The notes beneath the pieces were generated by a model that did not search any database, was not told where the DNA came from, and saw only the letters and a list, made by a program, of their open reading frames with translations. Made by a program: the position numbers and the translations under genes. From Dermatemys mawii (Eukaryota > Chordata > Testudines > Dermatemydidae), in assembly GCA_007922305.1 (NCBI GenBank), contig ML677326.1, positions 52,650,453 to 52,714,452 on the forward strand: DNA of 64,000 nt, given 5' to 3'. This document shows, piece after piece, positions 36,287 through 48,660 of the stretch (the stretch's first letter is position 1; the number at the start of each line of letters is the position of its first letter).

Positions 36287-37627
36287 CAGGGCCGGTGCAA
36301 GGATATTTTGTGCCCTAGGCGAAACTTCCACTTTGTGCCCTCCCTTCCCCCGCCCCTCCTGCAGGAGCATCACTTATTATAAACTTTCAAACTACTTTCA
36401 AAAATACACTCTTTGTAGTTACATATACTTCCTTCCTTCATTCTTTCATATCAAAATCTACTACATTTTATTCTACCTTTAGACTATACAATTATTGTTG
36501 TTAATAAAATTTATAAAATTAGAATGGCAGATATTCCGCCATACAACAAATGACAATATCAATATGACAAATTTCAACAACATACAGATGCATATTTGCA
36601 CAATAATGAGTTTGGAATCCGTGCCACTCCTGGGAATCAGCAGTGGATCCTTGGGGGGACTAGTGGATCCAGTCGGAGAGAAACCCCCATGTGGCTCTGG
36701 GGTGGGCAGGTAGCCTGAATTAGGTCCTTTGTCTGATGTCCTTTGACCCTTTCTGCTTGGTGCCAGGGAGTCCCACTTTTTTGACTGCTTCTTGGGCACT
36801 CGCAAAGGATAGCAGGCTGGTACCAGACTGAGCCTGGTGCCAGGGGTGCACTACAAACCGAGACCAAGGTGCTGGGCCTAGAGTTCTGTGAGACTGCAGT
36901 CCTGCGCCGGGCGGAGCACAGCCTCCATGAGGAGAGCCCTCAAATGAATATCATGCTCCTCCTGCATTCTCAGACACTTGTCTTTCATGTGTGATTCCCC
37001 CAAGCACTTCAGGCAGCTGCTGTAGGGGTCACTCACAGGCCTGTTGCAGGCATAACAGGGTTAAAACCCAGATACTGGGGCATGACAGACGCTGGGGCAG
37101 GGAGAAGGGCACCAGGGCAGCTCAGCTCTGCCAGCTGCCATCCTCTAGCCACCCAGCGCACTCACAAACAAGGGGAGCGTTGACCAGCAGGCGTCCAAGC
37201 TGTGTGGAAGCGCTTACTTTGGCCAACACACCGGACTGCCGCACAAGGCTCTTTTGTTCTCCGGGGGAACGCACTTTCCGTGGCCCCCACTGGGGCTGAG
37301 CGTGGAGGCTAAGCCGAGGCAGCCACCTGTTTCCTCACCAATGCTGCCGTGCTCGTCGGCGCTACGTGGAGCTCTGCCCAGCTGCTGACGCCTTGGCAAT
37401 GAATGACAATGCTGCAGTATTTGCATGGAGCCGGAGCAGCAGCAGCAGCTCTGGGAATCTGAGGGCCGCCACCTGTCAGTGTGCCGCAGGCAGCCCAGCA
37501 TCCTCACCACACTGAAATGCTCTGTAAAAAAAAAAAATGTTGGGGCACCACTTTTTGGCACCTCCCCCCCCCAAATCTTGGCACCCTGGGCAACTGCCTA
37601 CTTCACCTAGTGGTTGCACCAGCCCTG
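36287..37627. mobile_element. Non-autonomous hAT transposon, 1.34 kb
   Basis: Left end 'cagggccggtgcaa' and right end 'ttgcaccagccctg' are inverted repeats with one mismatch over 14 bp. Flanking 8-bp repeats ttcatatg (36279-36286) and ttcatacc (37628-37635) agree at 6 of 8. Subterminal 'gtgccctaggcgaaact' and 'gcaccctgggcaactgcc' also pair loosely. The interior is GC-rich with several 60-115 codon frames that show no transposase motif, so it is classed as non-autonomous. Confidence 0.8.
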
Positions 37628-39840
37628 TTCATACCAAATGCACTGGGTGAGCATGCTGCACTCAGAAAGGGGCATTGCCATGGGTGAGTGCCCCTCCTCT
37701 GCCCCTAACCAGGAGACCTCCCAGCTAGGAGAAATCCTACTTTCCTGATCATCTCCACCCTGCTCCCAACCCAGGGCAGTGACTATAAGGCACAAAGAAG
37801 CCCCAGATAAATGCCATATCAAAGGTATACTGTAAAAGATTGAATAATACTAACTATATCAAAAAGCCTACATTTTCTATTTTCCTAGAAATATAAAAAC
37901 TACCACTTTGTAGACAAATTTTCTGAATTCTGTATGTCTGCTACACCAAGTGAAATGTGTAGGTTGAAAGAAACTCCCCACAGCAATCCTTTCTATGATT
38001 TTTTCATTTGTGTTTCGCCTTTTTTGTTTACTCCCTTATGCAGAGAACATAGTATTTAACATCTTTACATGAAGTTGGTATGTGGCATGTTTGAAAACTG
38101 ACTGCCAAAAAGTTCCTGAAAGGCTTGAAGGTTAATGGTATTAGTCTGCCCCTTGACTATAGGAACCTGTCAATCTAATTTTAACTGGCAGATGTGCTTT
38201 TACAGCTGGAACCGCATTGAGGATCTTTAAGTTTTGGCCTTCTGGGAGAAAAATAATGTATAAAACAGCAAGAAATTCCACTGAGTAGCTTTTCTAATGC
38301 AGAAGGACAAAAGTTAGGGCAGTGTGTTTTCCTAAGAAGCCTCAAGAATTCACAGGAGTTTCTCCAAAGCAGCAATATTTTTATGTGTTACCAAAAAAGC
38401 TAAACTTCTCCACAAAAAACCATATTACGCGAAAGAGAGTAAAATCTTGTGGGTAGCAGTTGTTCTGATATATAATCCCACCAATAAGTGATATTGATTT
38501 GATAGACTTTCTAGATTAAATAGACACATTGAATGAAATTCCTTTTCTAGAGAGCCTTTTCAGAATTTATTTTTGTTACAGCTTTGAATAGATTATTCTG
38601 AATAATAAACATACAGATCAGTTTATTTTCCTCAGATCCACATATAATATTCCCATAGAAGTCAGTAAGAGATATATGAGGGTATGTACGGGCAGAATTT
38701 CAAATCTCAGAAATACGTTACTCGACACGATAAAAAGTGCATTTTTCCTATATTTTTATTTATATAAAGATCAATAACCGCAATAGATTCTAGCAAAACT
38801 TTAGTCTATAGTATTCTTACTGTATTTTAATAAATTGCTCATATCTACATGTGAAGAAGAAACACTGATGATAGTCTGAAATTATTCAAATTTTAAAGAT
38901 GCATTGTAACACTTATGTGATTTCACTTCATGCTGCACAATTTAGATTTGCAGATATATTTCGCAATAGAAATATTTTGTACAGTCAGTTGCTACTCTAG
39001 ACAGATCAATAAATTACAATGCTTTAAAAAAAGATTAGATGTAAGGGTCACTTCCTTATAAATGCTACTCTTTATAGAAAGTGAAGAAAGTGGTACAAAA
39101 AGTGCTACTGTTGATCTCCAAGGGTTAGCACTGAAGTCCCTTGAGACAATACATAGATAACATCTGAAAGTTTGTTTGGAGTAGAACAGCACTGAGGTCA
39201 CTTTTCAAGACAACAAACTGTCTGCTAAATTCTCTGACCCTGAAAGGTTAGAGTTTAGGAATTTCCTGAAGAGATTCTGTTTGGTCTAACATTTTTATGA
39301 AAGTGTCAAGGGAATAGTCAGAGCAATAATGGGATTATTTTCACCAGAGTTGTAATACTCTGTTATTTTTCCAAAATACTTTCAGGATGATGCCTGCTAA
39401 AGTTATATGAATGAAATTGGGAAACGGCAATTTTACATGAACTTATAGACAAAATGTTTTACTTTTTTTGGGTGCTTCTCTCTATGTAAGTAGCCACATA
39501 AAAGCAACATTCAATGTTCCACGTAAGAAAATAGTGGCATAAATAATGTTACTCATTTGTTTTATATATCATAACACTTTTATGTGACTGCACTTCCTGC
39601 TATGTGATGCTTTCCCTCATTTAATTTGCTGTTGTGGGCTTTCTTATTGGAAATGGACATAATTTAAAAAAAATAAACTTAATACACCACGTCATTTTCT
39701 AAGGTAATGAGATTTGCTAATGACATGCTACAAATTGCATGGGCATGCATGTTTGACTGGAAAAAACAAAGTTGCAATTTCATTTTTAAATTTTGCATTA
39801 TAATCAGTAGGAGGTGACAGATAGGTCATATCTAATAATT
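37628..39840. other. No gene; unassigned sequence
   Basis: AT-rich with no recognised repeat ends. Frames of up to 73 codons show no family signal. Confidence 0.45.
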
Positions 39841-39844
39841 TTTC

Positions 39845-40110
39845 ATCTGTAGTGTGGTGGCTACCCCACTCCAAGAGAAAATGGGTTAAACTAGGCCAGA
39901 GGGGCTGTGCAGATGGGCAGCCAATCAGAAAGGGCCTGTGGGAAGCCAATCTGGGCCAGGCTGAGCTCTATATAAAAGCTGCAACACAGAGGAGAGATCA
40001 GTCTCCCCCTGACCAATAAGGGCGGAGGACTGTTACATCCCCATATTATATGTAGAACTCCTGGCTCTCCAATGGGGACTGCACTAGTTTAGCATGACAG
40101 GATAAATCAG
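39845..40110 (+). promoter_or_regulatory. Possible LTR promoter fragment with CCAAT and TATA boxes
   Basis: Two CCAAT boxes in 'cagccaatcag' (about 39920) and 'gaagccaatctgg' (about 39944) precede a strong TATA box 'tatataaaag' (about 39970), with 'gagagatcagtctccccctg' downstream. This is a textbook promoter order and resembles reptile LTR U3 regions. No paired LTR was found and no coding frame follows, so a relic LTR is the best guess. Confidence 0.4.
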
Positions 40111-40179
40111 TCCTGCAAGGCAATGTAATTCCATAGTACATTCCGTGTAGAACTGCACAATGTGCACCAGAACTGAGCC

Positions 40180-40825
40180 CAAGCTATTTTGCCATTGCCA
40201 CTCTTGCTGTGGCCTCTCCAATTCCTACCTTATTCTTCTTCAGTCCATTCAGACAGTAGCAGTGAAAATCAGCATCCTCACTTACTACTCAGACCATGAT
40301 ACTTCCTATTGGATCTCTCTCATGACTTCCCCTCTTCTTCTGTGTCAAGTTCAAGCTTCTAGTCCTATCAGCAAAGCTCTGCACAACTCTGAATGACCTG
40401 TATCACTGCTTTCATTTATTACCACTCCTTCCCCATTGCCTTCGCTTCAGTGAATCCTGATTCATTCATCCATCCCTTTGTCACCTTCTCCCACTCTCTT
40501 CCTAGTGCCTTACTCCATGCTGCCCCTTACGTGTGGGACTCCTTCCCCATACCCTGTCCTTCATATTCCTCTTCAAAAATCCCCATCTTCCACAAAAATT
40601 CACCCATCAGCAACAGTGAGCACTCCTTATAAAGGAGGGTGACAGCATTTTTCCTGCCATGGTTTGATGTTTGTGGGTTTTGAAAAAAGTGGATTTTCAG
40701 AATATATCCTTCTAGATTTCTGTGTGTTTTGTGCCATCCTTCATAAGCTCCTCGAGACTAGTTTCATGCCTTTTATTTGATTTGTCAAGCAATCTTTCTA
40801 TGCTTAATAAATAAAAGTCATCATT
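40180..40825 (+). mobile_element. L2-like LINE 3' end
   Basis: 'ctgtgtcaagttcaagcttc', then 'agcaaagctctgcacaactc', then 'tacgtgtgggactccttccc', then 'aagctcctcgagac', then 'taataaataaaag' is the usual order at the end of L2-type LINEs (terminal codons, then a short 3' UTR). Short frames remain. Could be a related CR1-group LINE. Confidence 0.55.
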
Positions 40826-43800
40826 CTGTAGTCATGTCCCTCTCCTCCTCATAGCTGTTCAGGCCTTATTGTGTGTAGATTACTATTCCTGCAGATTCCA
40901 GGTTGCTTGCATGGTTTCAGAGGCAAATTACTTAGCAATATTCTGCATGTTCCCTATCCAATTTTAGTTAGGGCTGGTTATCACTGAATGCTCCTTTCCC
41001 ACCACCATCCCTCGCACGCCCAGTGAGCTATGAATGATGTGATCAGACCGGTTTGAATGGTGCAATCCAAACAAGTCTATTACATAATAAAGGATGGTTT
41101 GTTGTGTCATTTGTTATCGCAAGACAAATCACTAAGATGGAACAGGAGAGCCAGCATTGTGCTTATTGATATGCAAATCTGTTGGATTTTCCCCAAATTC
41201 AGTGTAAAATTGTACCATGTTGTAAAATAGTTCATAGTGTAGTTTATTATTTCTGGCCTTGAAAACATGTTTCTTCAAAGTTAGCAATAGTGTATAGTAC
41301 TGCTTTTAGCCAGTAAGCTCGTAGAGGTATATGCAATTGCCAGCATAATAAAAATTGAAATTGGCATAATCCACATAATTCAGATCCAGATATAAAATAC
41401 CTAAAGTTTGAAGATACTGGGATCCAGTGTTTTGTATTTGACGACATTTGCAAAATTCATATGTGGATCCAAGTTCTGATTTAAATAGTCCCAAAGTCTA
41501 GGGTTATTCAGTTCTGGAGGTTTGGTTAAGGCCCATTTCTGAATTAAACTAAGTATTGCTTTTGGCTGAAAGGAAAGCTTGAGCTATGTGACATGACATC
41601 CACAAGATACAGCACAAAATTGCTCCTGTAGTATTGTACTCTGTTCTGAAAACTCAGTCCCTTAATATTCATGTCTGAACATTTGTCAGCTGAGCTTTAG
41701 ATAGAAGGCAAAATACAACAATTCATAACATATCCCCCCAAAAACCTACAAGTGCTTTAGTTCTCATTTTCTTCAACAGGCTTGTCCTTTAATAATTCTT
41801 CTGTTGTAGGAAGGAGAGAAAGAGAGAAATTCTTCTGGTTGGAAGATTGCTCTGTTTTTCAGGGTTGGTAGCTAATACTGACAGTAATTCCAGGAGTGGT
41901 GAATAATCCCTGAGTGGCACTGGGTGTATGTGCTACAGCATGGGTCTTTAACTCAGTAATACTGCAGCTTGTCTTGTTGATGAGCATCTCCATCAAAGAT
42001 GCTATGACCCTATCAAGTGGGTGTAAAACTACCTTCCAAACTTGGAGGCATAGGACCAACCCCTTATTTGGAAATGCCAAGGCTTCTTTTACAATGACGT
42101 TACATTTATATAACAGCTTTTATTCACAAACGGTTTTACAAACTTAAAATAATATCAGAAAGAGTATAAAACAGTTCAGGACAGGAAATGAAGAATTCCT
42201 TTCCACTTGAAACTGCATGGCAGAATGAACAAGCACTCATTATCTCTTCATAACTATTACTGCCCATTGATAATGTAAACGATTCGATATAGGATACTTT
42301 GTAAGGGAAGAGTAGAGAGAAAAGAAACAAAATTACTTTGGGAATGACTGTATGTGGAAAGCCTGATGCAGTTACCCTAAAGAGTTCTCATTGCTTAGTT
42401 CTTCATAATCTGTTCTTTTTTTATCTAATATGTCACTCTATAAACACTAAAAAAATAATCTGCATAGCTACAAAAGGTTAACAACTGGATCCAAAATTAT
42501 GTGATTCAAAGACATAAATCAGTTTAAAATAATATTTTTCATGCAAAAGAAGTAAAATTAAAAACATTGTGGAGCTGAAAATCTGAAATAAATCAGCAAA
42601 TTATCTCAGTACTGTACATGTAGTGAGAATGTACTGTAAATGAAATACATTGCTTTCCTGTTACAAGCTGAGATGTATTTTTAAAATGTCATGCATTTTT
42701 AAAAGGAAATACTTTGTCTAATTATAATCTTGAGGCAAAGCACACATACAAGATACATTTTTGCTGTCCAGATGCTGGTTAACAGCCATTTAATGGGTAA
42801 TAAAGTAGGTACACTAATGCAGTAAACTATGTGGTCTGTCCTTGAACTGCCAAGCCATGCGTTGAACTCCAGCTAAAAACAGTGCACCTCAATGATCTTA
42901 GCAAGGTTTCTTTGGGGCTTCTAATAGAGTGCAGAGCACTAAAAATGTGAAAAGGAAATTATTTGCATTTCTATGGTCTGGGACTAAACAGGCAATGTTG
43001 TGTTCATCCTTCAATTCAATACTCTCTCTCCACCCGCACCCCTTGGATCCTTTCTCTTTTAGTGGCCACAGATAGTTGAAGAGAAGCTCCTTCATCTTTG
43101 GCCTTTACTCAAACACAGCAGCTGAACACTTCCACAAAAGCAAGACTTATGGGATAAGTCAGAAAGAGCTACAATTCTGAAGCCTTTACTTAGTCTTCTT
43201 CAGGAAAAAAAAATCCTCTTGAAATACTGAGTAAGCACTGAGAAATGACTGCACAATTTGGCCTAAGGGATACAAGTTGTGAATATAATTACTGTATCAA
43301 CAATCCCTCAGAGAAGTTCTCCTAAAGTACATCTTTCTCTTCTCTATCCCATAAAGAGTAGAGAGATGATGGTGGAGCTTGGCTATGCATTTATTTAGGT
43401 ACCTTCCCCACACTATTCCACAAGCAAATTGTTCCAGTGCTGCTTGCCCAAAATAGAAAACTATGGCCAAAATAGGAGATGAAAAGTAAAACTGTAAATT
43501 TTGCTTTGCCCCTAGAAGAACACTAATTTGCAGACCTCTTCCTGCCTTTCCAGTAAACATTAACACACTTGAACAAACCGCTTCCACGATGTCTTAATAT
43601 AAACACAAAACTAGTCAACTATTTGAAATTATAGTTAAAATCAAAGTAACATATTACAACAAAGATTGAAGGAAGCATATGCTGCCCAGTGTAACAGCAG
43701 GATTTAGGATATAAACCCTGCACAGCAGTCTTCAAGAAAGGAGTATAGCAGGAAATCAAAGGTGTTAGTGTTTCTGTCAGTGTGGGTGAGCAGGTAAATA

Positions 43801-46800
43801 TAATTCGACAAGATAAATGGCATACAGTACATGTATTCTTTGTTATAGGCCATAGAGTCACTAAGTATAAATATGACATATGCTGAAAGGCAAAAATATA
43901 ATGGTAATATAACGAGTCTTTTCAAATCAGAACAGGTTATTGGATCTGGATTATTTTTAATGTAACGACAGTTCTGTAGTATTTCTCTGTAAAAGGATGC
44001 CAAAGGGGCTAAGGGAAAGCATTTCAGTAGTCATCAAAAAATAGTCCTTTGTTCAAATACTGTACAACAGTGAATGCTTTCAGCAAATAGTGAATTTTCA
44101 TACAAAGGAAGTGCTGTTAATGAACCTGGTGAGTAAAAGTAGAAAAAGGACTGTACATTTTAAATATAAGGTTTGTTTCAATAAACACCTGCTTACAGAC
44201 TATACCATCACCCCCAGCGAGTTTTGGTTATTAAATGAAAGTTTTGGTACTAGATCTGTTTTCACTGTTTCACCCATCAACATAGAATGGCTGAAAATTT
44301 CAGTATGAAAGAAGCCATGAATTAGAAGTCTCACATTCCAGAGCAGGGATATACTTAAGCGGGGGAGGAGGGCAGGGAGAAAGCTAAGGCTTTGTTTTCT
44401 GAGGCATAGCAATAAAGTTTATAATATAGAAAACCCTTTTAAAACTCACTTGATTGGCTAAAAGTTATTTCTTCCACCAACTACTGAAATCCCAAAGCAC
44501 ATGCTGTTTTGCTTAATGGGAACCGATTTACAAAGCATTTATGGAATGTATGGAAGGAGCAAGTCTGAAAACATATATACCAGCGATGCATACCAGCTGC
44601 AGTTATTCCCTGCTTCCTCATTGACTTTAGCAATTTAGGGCTTGATCAAGCACAAAATACTCATGACCTTCTGAGCCGTGTAAGCCCTATAAGATTGCAG
44701 ATCATGGCTCCACAGCAGGCTCAGTTATTCAAAAGAGAGATCATTTTTCCACAGAAGGCCTGAAACAAATCTGCCTCACTTCTGAGATCTGTGGAGCAGC
44801 AGAGGAGAAGGAAAGCTCACATAAATTAATCTCTCATTTCCCATGTTGCAGTGTCCCCAGTTCCCAAGAACTTCAGACCTCTTTCTTTGTCATCAGAGAC
44901 AGCAGGAGAGCAAGTTCTATGTCTGGCTTGCCAGTGTTAGCAGAAGCCTGGACTTGGTGACCTAGACCATCCCTTTCTTATGTTGCTCAATGAGCTGAGG
45001 CACAACAAGAATATGGGAACTCCCTAAGCCTCACAGTAGCCTGCTTGCCATTGAGGAAAAAACAATATAAATGGCCAAAAATTAATTAATTCTCCTATTA
45101 GCTGCACTATTACACATTATGTTTCATTCATTATTTACTTTGGCCATTTTGCCAAAAGCAAATGTAGATATCGATTTATTATTTGGTATATTCTTTGTCT
45201 AGTATACTAACTATTGTATTTGCAGAGGGATGGCTTCAATTTTTTTTCCCATCTACTTATTTCTATGACCCTATGCTTTGCCATTTTCAAAGATACCCTT
45301 AATGACAGGCAATCTGGGTGGCAGACAAGAATTAGGGTGCACCATTGGAGACAGATGAATATAGATTCCTGTTTTGGAGATGTGCCAGATTCTGATTCTG
45401 AATCTATCCAAAAGTTGGCAGTGTATTTTACATTTGTAAAGACCAAATAAGTTAATTGGAATACAAGTTAAGAGTAATTGTTTTCAAAACAGTTGCCAGT
45501 GAAGTACACATAGACTCAATCAGACTTTATAATGACTTAAATTTTTATAAAATATCAATATAACAAAATATATTTTGTCTTTCCAGCAAGAAAGTGGGAG
45601 CCAGTGGGGAAAGAAATCCCCCATCCCAGTCAGTGGAGCGGGAACAGAGCCATTCCATAATTTCCCACAATGAACCCTGCATGTCTGTCCTGTGGGGAGG
45701 ACTGGCCGGTAGCTCCATGTGGTAGCATATTCACCTGATTACACCTCCTGCTTCAACACCTGCCAAGATATCATTTGTACTAAAGTGAAGTCAGAGCCCC
45801 TACAGAGCACAACATCCTGCCTGTTCTGTTGGGGCAGGCCCATCTTCAGCCATCATGGATTTGCCCAAGGACATCTATATTTAAACAGAAGAACAACAAC
45901 AAAAAAGAATGAAGGAAGTAAAAAAAATAGGACTTAGTTATAAGCCTAGTTGGTTTGATTTATACTGTCATGGGTATAAATAAATCAACCAGTTACTATT
46001 TGACTGTGCATCCTCTAGATAACTGCACATTGCTATTTTCTGTGACAAAAGTATTTGAATAACAAAATGAGCATTCTGTTTAGACTTTCAAATTATCCAG
46101 AGTAAAAATACTTCACAGTTATACTTGCATCTAGGTCCTGTTAATAATCTCAAAGAAGGAAAAATACTGTGTCATTACAACTGTAATCAGGCAAGCCATA
46201 TTTTCTCAAAGGAGCGGTATAGTCAGGACCCGAAATCTTTCTTCTGCTGAGAAGGCCTTTATCAATTTTCTTCCCCTCAAGAACTATCTTCAAACTCAGT
46301 GCAGAGTATTTTTCTTGACACACTTAACTTATAACTGTTAAATTAGTGTCTTAGTTTACATGTAGACATTACACCTCTGATTTTCCATTTTTATTTACAA
46401 TACAGTCAGCAGGATACTCTTTGCTTGTATTTCTGGATCCAAATTGAAACGTGGCAGGGTGGTGTGAAAAAGAAGCCCTGACTGTGTTGCATGAGCACCT
46501 GTGTCTCCTTTCCCTGAACATCTGCAAGTTTCTCCATAAACATAGATGGGTTGGGCTGTATGGATAGTGAGAACATTAATGGGGGGAAGACACTGTGGAA
46601 CTTGGCAAATAGCCATTGATAGCATGTGCCATGCTTCTCTCTTAATCCAGAAGATTTCAAAATGGAAGTTGCCCAGTGGTTAATGCCATTCTAAACAGCA
46701 TAAATTTCCTCTCTGCACCATCTAATCCCTTCAATGGGAGAATAGTACAGACTTGTAAAGAGAACTGTGATGAAACAGAGAAACCCCATGCCAGCAGAAA

Positions 46801-48379
46801 AGAGGTTACAGAGATTCCTACCCTTCTGTAGTTGCAGCCAATGCCAGGCCTGGAGCGGGGAGAAAAGAAGAGATCCTGGCTCCGTTCAGGGGTGACTGTC
46901 AGTGAGGCAAGATGTAGCGCTGCCTTTATGTGCAGGGAGTATCATGACAAGCCTGAGTGATGGGATAGCTGCGCAGAAGAAGAACAGTGTGACCAACAGA
47001 GATGGCTGAGGAGACTGGGGAGCACCCAGGAATGAGTGAACTTTACTATTTGACTGCAAGGACATTGTGGGGTTAGGCCTCTACAGGTTTACATCCGCTC
47101 CACCCAGAGGGACCTGAGGCCACAGCAGGACACTGCAAAATGTATGCAAGGGTGCACTGCCCAACGCAGGACATTATAGACTGTTTGGACTATCAGGGCT
47201 GTGCTCCAAACTGAAGGTACATAGGTAGGAACTGGCCCAAGGTAGCAAATCTGGATTTTCTGCAGGAAGGCCCCTACCAGTGTTGCTTCCTACAGGGTCC
47301 TGGGCTGAGACTGGCTAGAGAGGGAGGGCCTGGGTCCCAGTACCATACCTTCTCAGAAACTGAGGTGGGTGGAGGCCTATGCTGTGTACTAAGCACGTCT
47401 GCCCCTCCTCCCCCAAATCAGAGAAGCAAGGAACCACATATCAGGGGCACTAACCTGTAAGCCACCTGGCCCTCCAAGCATCTTTATCACAAGAATCAAT
47501 GGGAACCAGTCTGCTATAGCTAGGCTGCATCTTTGTTACAAGCTTCAGGTTCTGTGAGAACCTAAGGCTCTGCAGGATTTCCAGTCAGCATCTCTCTTTC
47601 GTACAGTGATTAGGATCCCTCTTGAGAAAAGAATGCGGCGGAAAATCTGCCAGGTGAACCTCATGAGTTTCCAACATGATTTTTTCCCTCCTCCCACAGA
47701 AAAAATGATGAAAGGGCGATGATTGGGACTAGTGTTTCTCTGTGCTTTCATTCCTGACAACATTAAAATACATGAACCAGTTGATTTCAGAGCTCTAAAT
47801 AATACTACATTAAATGCTGTCAGTTAATGGTATGCATAATGCATAATGTCATAAAACTTTTGAACACATTATTGAAAGCTCAAAGAGAATCCAAGGCACA
47901 TTAAATAGGAATTAAGTAGTAATTTTTCACTACTGTCTTAAATAGGGCAAGTTCACTCTTTAATAAAAATGTGTTGCTAATGAATAACGAAAAGTTCTTG
48001 CTTGCCAGTATTATCAATGCATTCTTCACAGAGACAGAGCTGGTACCAATATAGGTGGAGAGTGACCTCTAAAAAAACCCCACAAATAGATTCTTCTACC
48101 GCAGACCTATCATCAGGGTTTGACATACAGTTTACATACGACACAAGATTACATACAAGGCCAAACCATAGCTTCACCATTGGATGGGGATATCTGTCCT
48201 CCAATCATTAGTTTGTTATACACTCTAGGGATCCTCCTTGATTCCTTACAACTCCTGGACACTCATGCTCTCATAAGCTGCAACTGTTTTCTGCCATCTT
48301 CTCCAAGGCAGGAGGCCATGTCAGCTTCTATCAGATACAAAGGCGACTCATGGTGATCAATGTATTCCTCATCTGTTGG
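40826..48379. other. No gene; long stretch without recognised elements
   Basis: About 7.5 kb of mixed composition. Frames of 60-99 codons occur on both strands (for example 43704-44003) but none has a recognisable domain. A weak LINE/SINE-like phrase is at 42105-42150 ('tttatataacagcttttatt'). This may include conserved non-coding host sequence, which cannot be judged without alignment. Confidence 0.45.
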
Positions 48380-48660
48380 CTCAAATTCTGCAATTCACTG
48401 TGTCTTGGATAGAAAGAAGCTCCAGATGGTACTCTGTATTTTTGAGCAACATATCACCTCAGTGCTCTGCACAGTTCTCTGATTCCCTGTCCAATACCAG
48501 ACCCAACTTAAAGTCCTCGTCTTAACCTTCAATGTTCTAAATTATCTGGGTTTTAAAGTAGAGACTATCTTACCATGACCATGACCTGCCTCAATAACTG
48601 TGCTCTTCAAGGATACAAACAGAGCTGGAATTACCAAGCAAACACATTTATATAAGACAT
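48380..48660 (+). repeat. Weak L2-like LINE relic
   Basis: 'caacttaaagtcctcgtctt' and 'aaccttcaatgttctaaatt' resemble the L2-type phrase 'attcaaggtcctcgtcttagtcttcaaagccct'. Too diverged for a firm call. Confidence 0.3.

Noticed and set aside
36071..37561. Frames of 72-115 codons in the non-autonomous hAT
   Set aside because: No transposase or zinc-finger motif; GC-rich composition explains them.
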